Assembly: GCF_018398875.1 (NCBI RefSeq)
Contig: NZ_JAGWDK010000040.1
Coordinates: 1 to 44,035, forward strand
Length of the DNA: 44,035 nt
From: Bradyrhizobium sp. sGM-13
GTDB lineage: Bacteria > Pseudomonadota > Alphaproteobacteria > Rhizobiales > Xanthobacteraceae
Direction of reading: 5' to 3'
The notes under the pieces: model-generated
Database searches by the model: none
What the model was told of the DNA's origin: nothing
The model's input: only the letters and a program-made list of their open reading frames with translations
Translations under genes and position numbers: made by a program
In this document: positions 24,756 through 33,068 of the stretch, piece by piece
Layout: each line of letters starts with the position of its first letter
How positions within the stretch are numbered: the stretch's first letter is position 1

Positions 24756-24958
24756 GCCCCGCCGCTACGCGGCGTTACGTCGTCCGGTTCACCGACTGGA
24801 CGCTGTACGAAACCGTCGTGCTTGCCTCCAACAAGCGCGAAGCACTCGCCAAGGCGATAGCCCTCTACAACGCCAACGGCCTCCTGGACTTCACCACCAA
24901 TGTTTCCGGTGTGGACGGCTGGGAAGCGGAATTCCTCGGGATGGAGGTTCAATCATGA
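24752..24958 (+). CDS. small hypothetical protein (68 aa)
   Basis: A 68-residue acidic protein with the pattern RYVVRFTDWTLYETVVLASN, KREALAKAIALYNANGL, and DGWEAEFLGMEV. This suggests two beta-strand blocks around a helix. It overlaps both neighbours by ATGA (24752 and 24955), which strongly supports it as a real gene coupled to the methyltransferase. The family is not recognised. Confidence 0.6.
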   Translation: MSPAATRRYVVRFTDWTLYETVVLASNKREALAKAIALYNANGLLDFTTNVSGVDGWEAEFLGMEVQS

Positions 24959-25611
24959 ACCTCCCTTTCGCGAACTACCGCAACGAGGTCGTGCCTGGAG
25001 ACTGTGTCCAGGTCATGCGCCGCATGGGCAGCGCATCGGTGGATTTCATCCTCACTGACCCGCCGTATCTTTGCCGCTACCGCTCGCGCGATGGCCAGAG
25101 CATTGCCAACGATGATCGTGATGACTGGCTGGAACCGGCATTCTCCGAGATGTACCGGCTGCTCAAGCCGGACTCCCTGTGCCTGAGCTTCTACGGCTGG
25201 CATGTCGCCGATAAGTTCATCGGCGCCTGGCGCAAGGCGGGTTTCCGTCTTGTCGGGCACGTCGTGTTCCGGAAACGGTACGCATCATCGGTGCGCTTCC
25301 TGCAAGGCAGGCACGAGCAGGCCTACCTCCTCGCGAAGGGCGATCCCAAGTTGCCCCTGGCACCAATCTCCGATGTTCTCGAATGGGAATACACCGGCAA
25401 CCGGCTGCATCCGACGCAGAAGCCTATCAGCGTCTTACAGCCACTCATATAGGCGTTCTGTCCCCCGGATGGCTTGGTGCTTGACCCGTTCTGTGGTTCG
25501 GGCTCAACGCTGGTCGCTGCGCGGCGCACAGGTCGTTCTTGTGTCGGCATTGAGCTGGATGCGCGGCATGTCGAAACAGCTACCCTGCGCCTGAACGCGC
25601 CCACGGGTTAG
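24955..25611 (+). pseudogene. DNA methyltransferase with an in-frame amber stop
   Basis: The frame encodes a DNA amino-methyltransferase of the beta-type order. The catalytic motif TDPPY comes early (about residues 36-40), HPTQKPISVLQPLI follows near residue 160, and the SAM-binding DPFCGSGST and VGIELD are at the end. A TAG at 25450-25452 breaks it just after LQPLI. The frame resumes at once with AFCPPDGLVLDPFCGSGST and runs to TAG 25609-25611. GAG to TAG would explain it, since E is usual there. The upstream piece lacks the SAM site, so the enzyme is inactive unless the stop is read through. No cognate nuclease is adjacent, so it was probably an orphan methylase. Confidence 0.85.
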
Positions 25612-27812
25612 ACCGCTGGCGATTGCCGCGTTGAGCCGGGCTCTTGCACTGCAAGGCCCAGCTTGGCTTGAAATTCCTTGGGCTCATGTTCGGGAAAAAT
25701 CTTCTTTAGCCGTGCCGGATAGTTGGCCTGTGACATCACCAGAATGGAATCCCTGAACTCAGGGCCATAGAGGTCGGCCGGATCGACAAGAGGCTTGCGC
25801 CGACTCTCCAGCAGGCCTTCCCGCTCGCTAACGTTACGGCTCATGATCTGCGCACGCTCCTCGCTCGGATTCATGTAGATGCGCACCGCGCATTGATCGA
25901 GCATGCTGGAGGCGGAGTCCTTGTAGATCCTTTCAAGCTGGCCACTGTCCTGGGCGAAGAACCAGAAGCGCACGCCGTAGCCACGGCCTGTGGCCAAGCC
26001 TCGTTCCAGCACGTCCATGCGCTGGAGCTGGGGCATCTCGTCGATAAAGAAGGTGACCTTGGGCGCGGAGCTGTTGGGCCTTCCTGATATGAGGTCGCGG
26101 TAAAGGCACGCGAGCAGTGCGCGGACGGTCGACCGGTAATAGTCGATACGGTCAAGGTCAATTGTGATGTAGAGGGTTGCCGGTCCCTCGGGGCCTTGCC
26201 GGAGATCTGCGCCACGAAGTTGGGTTGTTTGGCTTAGTCGAAAGGTGTTGCCAGCTTGCCAGCTCGTGAGTTGGTTCCGTGAAACTTCAAGCACGCTGCT
26301 TCGTTGCTTGTGAGCCATCATGAGAAAGGTGCGCCCCTCGTCGTAAAGCAACGACTGCCCCGACTCCCGGAGAACTTGTAGCCAGTCCTTCACATCTTCC
26401 GGACAACGCGCGAAGACGGTTTCAAGGGTGTCCTGCTCACTTGAACTCGGGGCGCTCGCTATATCGTTGATCGCGCTAAGGGCATCGGCGACGGTCCGGC
26501 CATTCCGGCCAGCTCGCAATGCGGTCTTTGCAAGTGCGGTCGCCACAGCCCGCACACCCGCCAAATCCCAATAGTCCTCACGCTCGCGCGGAAAGGTGAG
26601 GGCGCGGGCGAGAATAGTCGCATCCTCGTAGGCAAAGTCACCATTCTGGTCGGTGCGAATCCAATCCAGAGGATTAAAGCTGATCGATTCCGCAGGGGAC
26701 GCCGGATCGTAACGGTAGACGGGCCCAACGTTCTGGCTGCGCCATCCCGCCGTCGCTTCGTAGAGCTCGCCTTTCACATCGAGTACCACGGCGCCACCTT
26801 TGTAATTCACCAGGTTGCGCTTGAGCAGAAGCGACTTGCCTGTGCCGGGTGCCGCGACTGTAAAAACACTCTGTGGGGAGTCGTAGAACATTTCCTGGGA
26901 GGTGCCGTAGAACGGCCCAAAGCGCAGGGCGCTTGGGCTGGTCTCGTCAGGGATCAGATTGGAATAGTCATCTTGCGGCGAAAGCCAGCGCGCGCCGGCA
27001 AACAGGTGGCGTTCGAGCACGGCGCGGTCCTCTGCTGTCACGGCCCCGGCGGGATCGAGGGCGCGGCGGAGCGCGCTCTCCACGCGCTCCATGGCTGCAC
27101 CCTTCTTGCCAAAGTGCGCGGTTACGATGTCGTCCAGGGCGTCGCGGAGCTTTGCCCTTCGGTCGGCCGCGAAAAACGCATCACCTCCTGGGAGTAGGGC
27201 ACAATCCCCCTCGTTCCAGACGAGCGGAACGGTCACCATGGTCCGCTCATGGGCAGATAGTACGTTGAGTGCCTCCAAGACGTGGGCGAGGCGCAGCGCG
27301 TGCCGCTCGCTCTCGCTGAACTCACGCAGGGTTCGCCTGAACGACGCTCCCGCGATTGCGCCGACTGCGGCGCGGGTCAGGAAGTCCTTCTCGTTCTGCC
27401 TGAAGAACGCGGTTACCGGCTCATCCTCGGCCTCGGGGACCTGGGCGGGGGCGATGTCCTGGACAAAGCCGGCCGCCAGCCGTTCCAGAGATGACACCGG
27501 CAGGAAGGCCGGAGCGAGGTCTGTCATACTCACGGAAAACGGCGTTAGGTCGTTGCCGAACTTGCGCTCGATGGCGGCCAGCGCGTCGGCCCGGCTAAAG
27601 CCTGCGCCCGCGGCGCGGCCGGGTGCGCTCGCGAGGGACCCGAGGGAAGGCTCGGGGACCGAAGCGGGAGCAGAGGTTCGCACTTGCGGGCGCATGGCGC
27701 GCCGTGATGCTGCAGCTCCCATGAGTCCGCCAATCCCGCCGACGTAAAAGTAGACGGTGAGTGCAACGAACAGTGCGCCGATGAGCAGAAATCCGGCGGC
27801 CGGATCGCTCAA
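25608..27812 (-). CDS. type IV coupling protein (VirD4/TraD family), copy 1
   Basis: A 734-residue coupling ATPase that hands relaxase-DNA complexes to a type IV secretion channel. It has one N-terminal membrane segment (residues 8-32), a long variable region, Walker A APGTGKS (321-327), and Walker B FFIDEMP (588-594). The TraM-recognition-type core (SISFNPLDW, ATGRGYGVRFWFFAQDSGQL) is present. It starts 2 bases after the stop of a small membrane-protein gene. It ends convergently with a 4-base overlap on the broken methyltransferase. It lies back to back with oriT 1 and relaxase 1. No VirB-type genes are in the window. Confidence 0.88.
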   Translation of the reverse strand: MSDPAAGFLLIGALFVALTVYFYVGGIGGLMGAAASRRAMRPQVRTSAPASVPEPSLGSLASAPGRAAGAGFSRADALAAIERKFGNDLTPFSVSMTDLAPAFLPVSSLERLAAGFVQDIAPAQVPEAEDEPVTAFFRQNEKDFLTRAAVGAIAGASFRRTLREFSESERHALRLAHVLEALNVLSAHERTMVTVPLVWNEGDCALLPGGDAFFAADRRAKLRDALDDIVTAHFGKKGAAMERVESALRRALDPAGAVTAEDRAVLERHLFAGARWLSPQDDYSNLIPDETSPSALRFGPFYGTSQEMFYDSPQSVFTVAAPGTGKSLLLKRNLVNYKGGAVVLDVKGELYEATAGWRSQNVGPVYRYDPASPAESISFNPLDWIRTDQNGDFAYEDATILARALTFPREREDYWDLAGVRAVATALAKTALRAGRNGRTVADALSAINDIASAPSSSEQDTLETVFARCPEDVKDWLQVLRESGQSLLYDEGRTFLMMAHKQRSSVLEVSRNQLTSWQAGNTFRLSQTTQLRGADLRQGPEGPATLYITIDLDRIDYYRSTVRALLACLYRDLISGRPNSSAPKVTFFIDEMPQLQRMDVLERGLATGRGYGVRFWFFAQDSGQLERIYKDSASSMLDQCAVRIYMNPSEERAQIMSRNVSEREGLLESRRKPLVDPADLYGPEFRDSILVMSQANYPARLKKIFPEHEPKEFQAKLGLAVQEPGSTRQSPAV

Positions 27813-27814
27813 GG

Positions 27815-28090
27815 TTACGAGCCGGGCTTGGGCGGCTGCTGGGCGAGAGCCTGTTCGCGTTCAGCGAGCTCACGCTCGCGGCGTGCCAGTTCTTGCTCCC
27901 GCGAATGATTCTGGACGACCTTAACGCCGGCGGCTGTCGCCTTGGCGGCGTCCTTCGTCATACTAAATCCGCCACGGAACATCATGGCGAAGCCGCCAAT
28001 TATCAGCAGCGGTCCAAAAAAGAATGGCGGGACGAATGTCAGGATGATGCCGAAGCCGAGAATCATCGTTCCAAGAATCATTTTGCCCAT
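27815..28090 (-). CDS. small membrane protein preceding T4CP
   Basis: A 91-residue protein from ATG 28090 (GGGGAT 6 bases upstream). Residues 1-42 form one long or two short hydrophobic segments (GTMILGFGIILTFVPPFFFG, then LLIIGGFAMMF). A charged coiled coil follows (RARRERELAEREQAL-like). It is the first gene of the two-gene unit with the coupling protein (2-base gap) and may anchor or partner it. An in-frame extension to 28153 is possible but lacks a ribosome site. The family is not recognised. Confidence 0.6.
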   Translation of the reverse strand: MGKMILGTMILGFGIILTFVPPFFFGPLLIIGGFAMMFRGGFSMTKDAAKATAAGVKVVQNHSREQELARRERELAEREQALAQQPPKPGS

Positions 28091-28316
28091 GAGTATCCCC
28101 AGGTTGAAACTATCCCCTCGCGCAATCATCCCGTAAGGCGGCCCGGAAAGCAAGCAGCGGCGCGCCGGGGAAACCCCGGACCCAGCGGCGCGGCGTCATC
28201 CTCCGCAAGGGAGGCGACAGCCGCACCGCGCGACCTGGCGTGGAGGGTTGCGGGGCCATCAGAGCACTACCCACTTGCGGAGAACGAAGGAGCGTTGGTA
28301 GCATGGCCAGGTCGGT

Positions 28317-28348
28317 AGAGCGCACTTATGGGTTTGCACGGCAAACCC
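28317..28348. other. oriT-like site 1 (MobQ/RSF1010 type)
   Basis: AGAGCGCACTTAT (28317-28329) is the reverse complement of a TAAGTGCG-type nick region, the core cut by RSF1010/MobQ relaxases. Beside it is the expected hairpin, GGGTTTGC (28330-28337) with GCAAACCC (28341-28348), a perfect 8-bp stem with a 3-base loop. It lies 27 bases before a MobA/MobL relaxase gene. The same 13 bases recur before the second relaxase. Confidence 0.7.
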
Positions 28349-28375
28349 GTGCGCTTCGCCTGATGGAGCTGCGCC

Positions 28376-30550
28376 TTGGCTATCTACAGCCTGCGTCATA
28401 CGCCCATCGGCCGCTCGACCCAGGACCGCCCGCATACTGCGGCGGCGCACGTTGGCTATATCAGCAGGCCTCAAGCCGCCCGGCATTTCATGGCAGCGCG
28501 TATGCCTGAAAGGCCCAAAGCCGCCGCCGCATACCTAAGGCAGATGGAGGATGGTGACCGCGTCAACGCCCGGGTGGCCGACAAGGTCATGCTTGCTCTT
28601 CCCAAAGAACTGAACCGCGAGCAACGGGTGCAGCTCGTGCGAGACTTTGCCAACGACGTCACCAAGGGGCGTGCCTCGTGGCTGGCTGCCCTCCATGATA
28701 AGGGGAAGGATGTCGGCAACCCTCATTGTCACCTGCTGATCCGCGATAGGGACCCGGAGACGGGTAAGCGTGTGATCGGGATGAGCGAGTCAGGCAGCAC
28801 CGAGATGCTGCGTGAGAAATGGCAGCAGCACGCGAACCGTGCTCTTGAATTGGCTGGGCATGACGCACGGATCGACCGGAGGTCGCTGCAGGCCCAGGGC
28901 ATCGACCGTCCGCCCACCATCCACGAGGGGCCGAATGTCAGGGCGATGGAGGCCCGAGGGGGCCGTCCACAATCCCGGCCGCGCCTTGTGCGCAACGGGC
29001 GAGGGGCCCGCAATCCGTCACGTCAGGTGGACTATCCTTCGATCGACCGGGGACAAACCCGACCAGCTTACAACCGCAGCCTAAAGGCCGTCGAAACGGA
29101 GGCGGATTTTTGGGAAGCGGCGGATCGCGACCAGCAGCGCCGCGAGTTCGAGGACAGAGGTTTAGGAGCGGATTACGCGCGTTGGGAAAAAACCTCTAGG
29201 CGGCCAGGCTCAATGCAGGGTGTCCGTCGGTTTCCGGTCAAGCAGCAACAAGGCGGTTTCGGCGTCCCAGCGGCGGGAGAATTCCGCCCACTCTCGGTCC
29301 CGCCCCCGTTGCCAAGCCACTCGCCGCGCGTCGCTTTCGGCCCACGCGTTCTCAAGCCAGCGTCTGATGGGGTTAGTCGGGGAGAGCGACAAGGCGATTT
29401 CGCCGAAAACCTCAGTAAAAGTCCAATGCGGGCCGCGCTGCGCGGCGAGCGCCCGGAAGGTCGAAATACTAAAGAACACAAGTCCATGATGGGACAACAA
29501 CCGAAAATTGCAAGGGGAAGTGATATGTCTGACGAGGACGATCGGCTTCATAAGCAGCACGCGGCAGAACGCAACCGCTTGAAATTCGAGGCGGACCAGA
29601 GCCGAGGTCGTTTCGATGACCTCATGAAACGCTCGTTTCGTGATCCCAAAGCTGCCGAACGCAAAATGGACGAATATCAGGCAAAGCACGGACCCGAGAA
29701 GCTTTATGAGAAGCTCGACCACGAGAGCTTAGGGTCTCCCTACGGTCGGGGAGTGTCCTTCGGCCGCCGTCCCGGCAGTATGGCGTCGTTAGATGGGCTC
29801 AAGAGCGGTGCGGGAGACCTTCAAAGGCAGTCGAATATCGCGCGCCGCCAGCTGCCCGAGGCGACGAAGAAGATGCACGCCGATCGGGACAAATTGCGCG
29901 GCGCCGAGCAAACGTTTGAAAACAGTCGTCCGGCAGCAGCCCCGCAGCAGGTAAGACCTGCGATGTCTCCGGCGTCGCATGCTCCGCGAGTACCGAGTGC
30001 AGATGAACGGCAGGCCAACCAGCACCATGGGCTCGTGCAGCAAGGGCAGCCGAAGCCGCCCGTGCAAAATGAGGCGCCGCAGCGTGATTGGTCGAGGATG
30101 AGTCCGGAAGCGCGTCAGGCCAAGCAGCACGGGTTGATGGAGCAACCAACGCCACATGAGCCCGGCGCAGGCAAGGCCGCTAAGGAGCCACAGGCTCGGT
30201 CGTCACGTCCTGAATTTGCGCCTCAAGGTGCGCCTCAAGCCAATCAGCACAAGGGTCTCCAACAGCCGGGCCATCCGGCGCCTCAACAACCGAGCCAGAC
30301 GCCACAGCCGGACTGGTCGCGAATGAGTCCCGACGCACGCCAGGCGAACCAGCACAGGCTGATGGAGCGTCCCCTACCAGCGCCCGCAGGACCTGTGATG
30401 GCACCGCCACCTGCAGGAATGGTTGGCCGTACTTTGAGCAGCCCACCACCCGGCGAACTGAAGCAGCCCCAGATGGCTCCCGCACCAAAACCCAGTGCTG
30501 AAAAACCGATTGAGCCTCGGCTGAAGAAAGAGTGCGGACTGGAGATGTGA
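28376..30550 (+). CDS. MobA/MobL-type relaxase with repeat-rich C-terminus, copy 1
   Basis: A 724-residue MobQ-type relaxase. The TTG start at 28376 has GGAG 8 bases upstream. The N-terminal domain includes the AAHVGYISRP segment and the metal-binding histidines in ALHDKGKDVGNPHCHLLI (H107, H117, H119). It would nick the adjacent oriT and pilot the strand. The C-terminal third is a proline/glutamine-rich set of imperfect repeats around SRMSPEARQAKQHGLMEQ (about 30090 and 30310, shorter copies at 30000 and 30235). ATG 29525 (residue 384) has a good AAGGGGA ribosome site and could start a separate 341-residue product. The segment 29210-29480 looks compositionally odd. Confidence 0.8.
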   Translation: MAIYSLRHTPIGRSTQDRPHTAAAHVGYISRPQAARHFMAARMPERPKAAAAYLRQMEDGDRVNARVADKVMLALPKELNREQRVQLVRDFANDVTKGRASWLAALHDKGKDVGNPHCHLLIRDRDPETGKRVIGMSESGSTEMLREKWQQHANRALELAGHDARIDRRSLQAQGIDRPPTIHEGPNVRAMEARGGRPQSRPRLVRNGRGARNPSRQVDYPSIDRGQTRPAYNRSLKAVETEADFWEAADRDQQRREFEDRGLGADYARWEKTSRRPGSMQGVRRFPVKQQQGGFGVPAAGEFRPLSVPPPLPSHSPRVAFGPRVLKPASDGVSRGERQGDFAENLSKSPMRAALRGERPEGRNTKEHKSMMGQQPKIARGSDMSDEDDRLHKQHAAERNRLKFEADQSRGRFDDLMKRSFRDPKAAERKMDEYQAKHGPEKLYEKLDHESLGSPYGRGVSFGRRPGSMASLDGLKSGAGDLQRQSNIARRQLPEATKKMHADRDKLRGAEQTFENSRPAAAPQQVRPAMSPASHAPRVPSADERQANQHHGLVQQGQPKPPVQNEAPQRDWSRMSPEARQAKQHGLMEQPTPHEPGAGKAAKEPQARSSRPEFAPQGAPQANQHKGLQQPGHPAPQQPSQTPQPDWSRMSPDARQANQHRLMERPLPAPAGPVMAPPPAGMVGRTLSSPPPGELKQPQMAPAPKPSAEKPIEPRLKKECGLEM

Positions 30551-30694
30551 CGACCAAATCTAAAGTGGAAGTCCGTCGGCTGTCATTTGTCGAACTGGGT
30601 TTCGCTGTTTCGCTTGATCGACATGATCGACATTGGGGTGCAGCAGCGACCGAGAAGCCACGAACAGTTTGATTCCAGGATTTTTAGCGAGGGA

Positions 30695-30721
30695 AGAGCG
30701 CACTTATACATCGCTGCGCGA
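30695..30721. other. oriT-like site 2 (MobQ/RSF1010 type)
   Basis: The 13-base core AGAGCGCACTTAT recurs at 30695-30707 in the same orientation as at site 1. A short hairpin, TCGC (30711-30714) with GCGA (30718-30721), lies next to it. The sequence beyond the core differs from site 1, so only the nick-proximal part is shared. It lies 61 bases before the second relaxase gene, in the 231-base gap 30551-30781. Confidence 0.65.
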
Positions 30722-30781
30722 CATAGGTGCACGGCCGACACAGCGGCCGTAAGGTGTCCCTGACGGGACAAGTTCAAGGGA

Positions 30782-31954
30782 ATGGCTTCGTATCATCTTT
30801 CCGCGCAACCTGTGAAACGCTCTGAAGGGCGTTCAGTGGTGGCGATGGCGGCCTACAGGGCCGGAGTCCTGCTGAAAGATGAGAGGCGCGGCGTCGAGGT
30901 GGATTATCAGCGCCGCAGGGGCGTCGTGCATGCCGAGATAATGGCGCCCGATGACGCCGCTGAGTGGCTGCTCGACCGCGAGGTGTTGTGGAATGCGGTG
31001 GAGCGAATGGAAAAGCGCCGTGATGCGCAGCTCGCCCGCGAAATCAACATGGCGTTGCCTTGCGAATTAAGTGATGCAGAGCGGCTTGAACTGGTGCGCT
31101 CCTTTGTGCGGAGCCAGTTCGTATCAGAGGGGATGGTTGCGGATATTGCGATCCATGCGCCAGTCACCGAGAAGGGGGATGATCCGCGCAATCATCATGC
31201 CCATGTGTTGCTGACCATGCGGCAGGCTGGTGGCGGAGGTCTGCGGCGCGTGAAGACGCGCGCCTGGAACAGCGATGCCATGCTGATTGCCTGGCGCAAG
31301 GCTTGGGCCGAGCAGCAGAACGAGATGCTGGGACGGCGGGGGTACAAGGCGCGTGTGGATCACCGAAGTCTGGCCGTTCAGCGGACGGAAGCATTGAGGC
31401 TCGGTAACCGCAGGATAGCTGCTGAGTTGCTGCGCGAGCCGGAGATCCATGTGGGGCCGAAGGCAAGAAAGGCGACGGTCCTGCGACCGCCAGAGAGCAA
31501 GGTCCGGAAGGTCGGCCCCAGACGGAGAGCGGGGAAGGGGACCGCTGACCGGCGCGAAGTACGATATCCCGAACTCGATCGCGGGAGTCGGGCGCAGCAG
31601 ACGATGGCCAGGCTCGCCGGCAACGCACGCTCATACCAGGCGGTTGCGGCAAAGGCAGAGCGACAGAGCGCGCGGCTGCGGCAGCGTCAGGTGTACTACG
31701 CGAACCTGGAAAGGGATGACGGCGAGTCTTCAGACCGGCAATCGGAGCGGGAGGACAGGCTTGAGCAAGAGGCGCATGCGAGGCGCCGGCTGGCGGAGAT
31801 CGCCTACTGGCTTAACGAGCTTGATCTTCTCTTCTTCGCCTTGCTTGGCATTCGCGAGAGTCAACTGGTTCGGCACTCGGAGTGGTCCAACAGGACTTCG
31901 CGGAACCACTCGCGTATCCCGCTTGCGAACGGACGCAACCGCCCAAGGCATTGA
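30782..31954 (+). CDS. MobA/MobL-type relaxase, copy 2
   Basis: A 390-residue MobQ-type relaxase. It has the typical N-terminus (MASYHLSAQPVKRSEGRSVV, then AAYRAG), a conserved helix (LAREINMALPCEL), and the histidine triad spread over HAPVTEKGDDPRNHHAHVLL (H125, H139, H141). The rest is basic and helical with no helicase domain. It is clearly a different lineage from relaxase 1. It lies in a second mob unit with oriT 2 and the second coupling protein on the other strand. The 3' end encodes a hydrophobic stretch (YWLNELDLLFFALLGI). Confidence 0.88.
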   Translation: MASYHLSAQPVKRSEGRSVVAMAAYRAGVLLKDERRGVEVDYQRRRGVVHAEIMAPDDAAEWLLDREVLWNAVERMEKRRDAQLAREINMALPCELSDAERLELVRSFVRSQFVSEGMVADIAIHAPVTEKGDDPRNHHAHVLLTMRQAGGGGLRRVKTRAWNSDAMLIAWRKAWAEQQNEMLGRRGYKARVDHRSLAVQRTEALRLGNRRIAAELLREPEIHVGPKARKATVLRPPESKVRKVGPRRRAGKGTADRREVRYPELDRGSRAQQTMARLAGNARSYQAVAAKAERQSARLRQRQVYYANLERDDGESSDRQSEREDRLEQEAHARRRLAEIAYWLNELDLLFFALLGIRESQLVRHSEWSNRTSRNHSRIPLANGRNRPRH

Positions 31955-32025
31955 TCAGCTAAGCTTAGGGCCTCAGCAGCTCAGCTACATCATACCCTTC
32001 GCGAGTGAGCTTAAAGACTTGATTT

Positions 32026-32805
32026 TTAGAGCAAGCCGAGCGAGGCGAGTTCCCTCAGGGCGCCTAGCCAGGTCGCCTTTGTGCGGGCGTCTTCTCCTGT
32101 GAATTTCTTGCCGTTAACCTGAATCACGTCTCCGGAGATAAATTTGACGTGCAAGATTTGTCCGTTTCGATCCAGTGATCCCTCGACCAGCAACGTCTTC
32201 GCCTCATCACTCATGCCGGGAATCGTCTGAGCCGCTTCGCTAAGAACCTCATTGATCAGCGCTTCGCGACCTGCCCCGGCGCCTTCGACGTGAAAGAAGA
32301 GATCGTTATTGATCTTCGTTGCGAGCTGACGCCGAAACTTCTCGGCAAAGCCGTCGGTAGAGTCATACGTCTCGAAGAGACCGCGGGTTTTGAGTTGCTC
32401 TCTGAATTCTTTCAGTGCCTTGTATTGCGCCTCGTCAACGCTGTCCGGGCGGACCGGTGCCGATGAGAAGTAGATCATGGCCGGCTTTCCGGCTTTCACA
32501 TGCTCTTCTATTTCCTCAACCGATCCGCTGACCGCTACTCCCGTCGGCGTGCCGATGCGGGTCCAAAATATCGCTACCAGCAAGTCCGCTCCTTCCAGGA
32601 TCTGCCCGTTCAGAACGCCTTGCGGCCGCTCTTCCATTGAAGGGTGCGAATGCGTTTCCCATCCGATAGGCATAAGCGCAGTAGCTCGCGACTCCGAATG
32701 CATGGTATTCCATTCGTGGATAATATCACGCGCAAGTTTCCGCTCGGCCGCTACATCTCCGGGCGAGGCGATCATCACGTTAAAGACTGTGGCTTGATAG
32801 GACAT
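32026..32805 (-). CDS. DUF4062-like (TIR-related) protein
   Basis: A 259-residue protein from ATG 32805 (GGAAA upstream; a TTG at 32820 is also possible). The N-terminal 120 residues, VFNVMIASPGDVAAERKLAR, GADLLVAIFWTRIGTPTGVA and a conserved VEEIEEHVKAGKPAMIYFS, match the flavodoxin-like fold of DUF4062/TIR-type domains. These domains often sit on STAND proteins and in some cases degrade NAD. The C-terminal half (INEVLSEAAQTIPGMSDEAK, VIQVNGKKF) is unassigned. It lies between relaxase 2 and the second coupling protein. It may be a stand-alone anti-phage effector or a mobility-module accessory. Confidence 0.65.
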   Translation of the reverse strand: MSYQATVFNVMIASPGDVAAERKLARDIIHEWNTMHSESRATALMPIGWETHSHPSMEERPQGVLNGQILEGADLLVAIFWTRIGTPTGVAVSGSVEEIEEHVKAGKPAMIYFSSAPVRPDSVDEAQYKALKEFREQLKTRGLFETYDSTDGFAEKFRRQLATKINNDLFFHVEGAGAGREALINEVLSEAAQTIPGMSDEAKTLLVEGSLDRNGQILHVKFISGDVIQVNGKKFTGEDARTKATWLGALRELASLGLL

Positions 32806-32844
32806 TGCGGTTTCCAACACGTCGGAGCCTGGTGCAATTTATAG

Positions 32845-33027
32845 GTGTTATACCTGCGCAATGGAAGCCGCCCCTGGAGATCGCCTGGGGAAACGACGGA
32901 CAACGAAGAAGAGACAAAGGCGCAGGAAGAGGCCGAGACTAAGCTCCTCCTCCAGATAGAGGCGGAGCATACGCTTTGTGATGACCCGACGTGGCGCAAC
33001 AAGCAGCTTAAGCGCCTCAAGCTCTAG
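32845..33027 (+). CDS. possible 60-aa charged protein
   Basis: An open frame from GTG 32845 to TAG 33027 encodes a charged helix (NEEETKAQEEAETKLLLQIE) ending WRNKQLKRLKL. It fills most of the space between two minus-strand genes and has a plausible coiled-coil composition. There is no clear ribosome site and no family match, so it may be chance. Confidence 0.3.
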   Translation: MLYLRNGSRPWRSPGETTDNEEETKAQEEAETKLLLQIEAEHTLCDDPTWRNKQLKRLKL

Positions 33028-33068
33028 GCCGCAAAGCATGATCAAGATCGGCCTAAGCCCTCCTAGGC

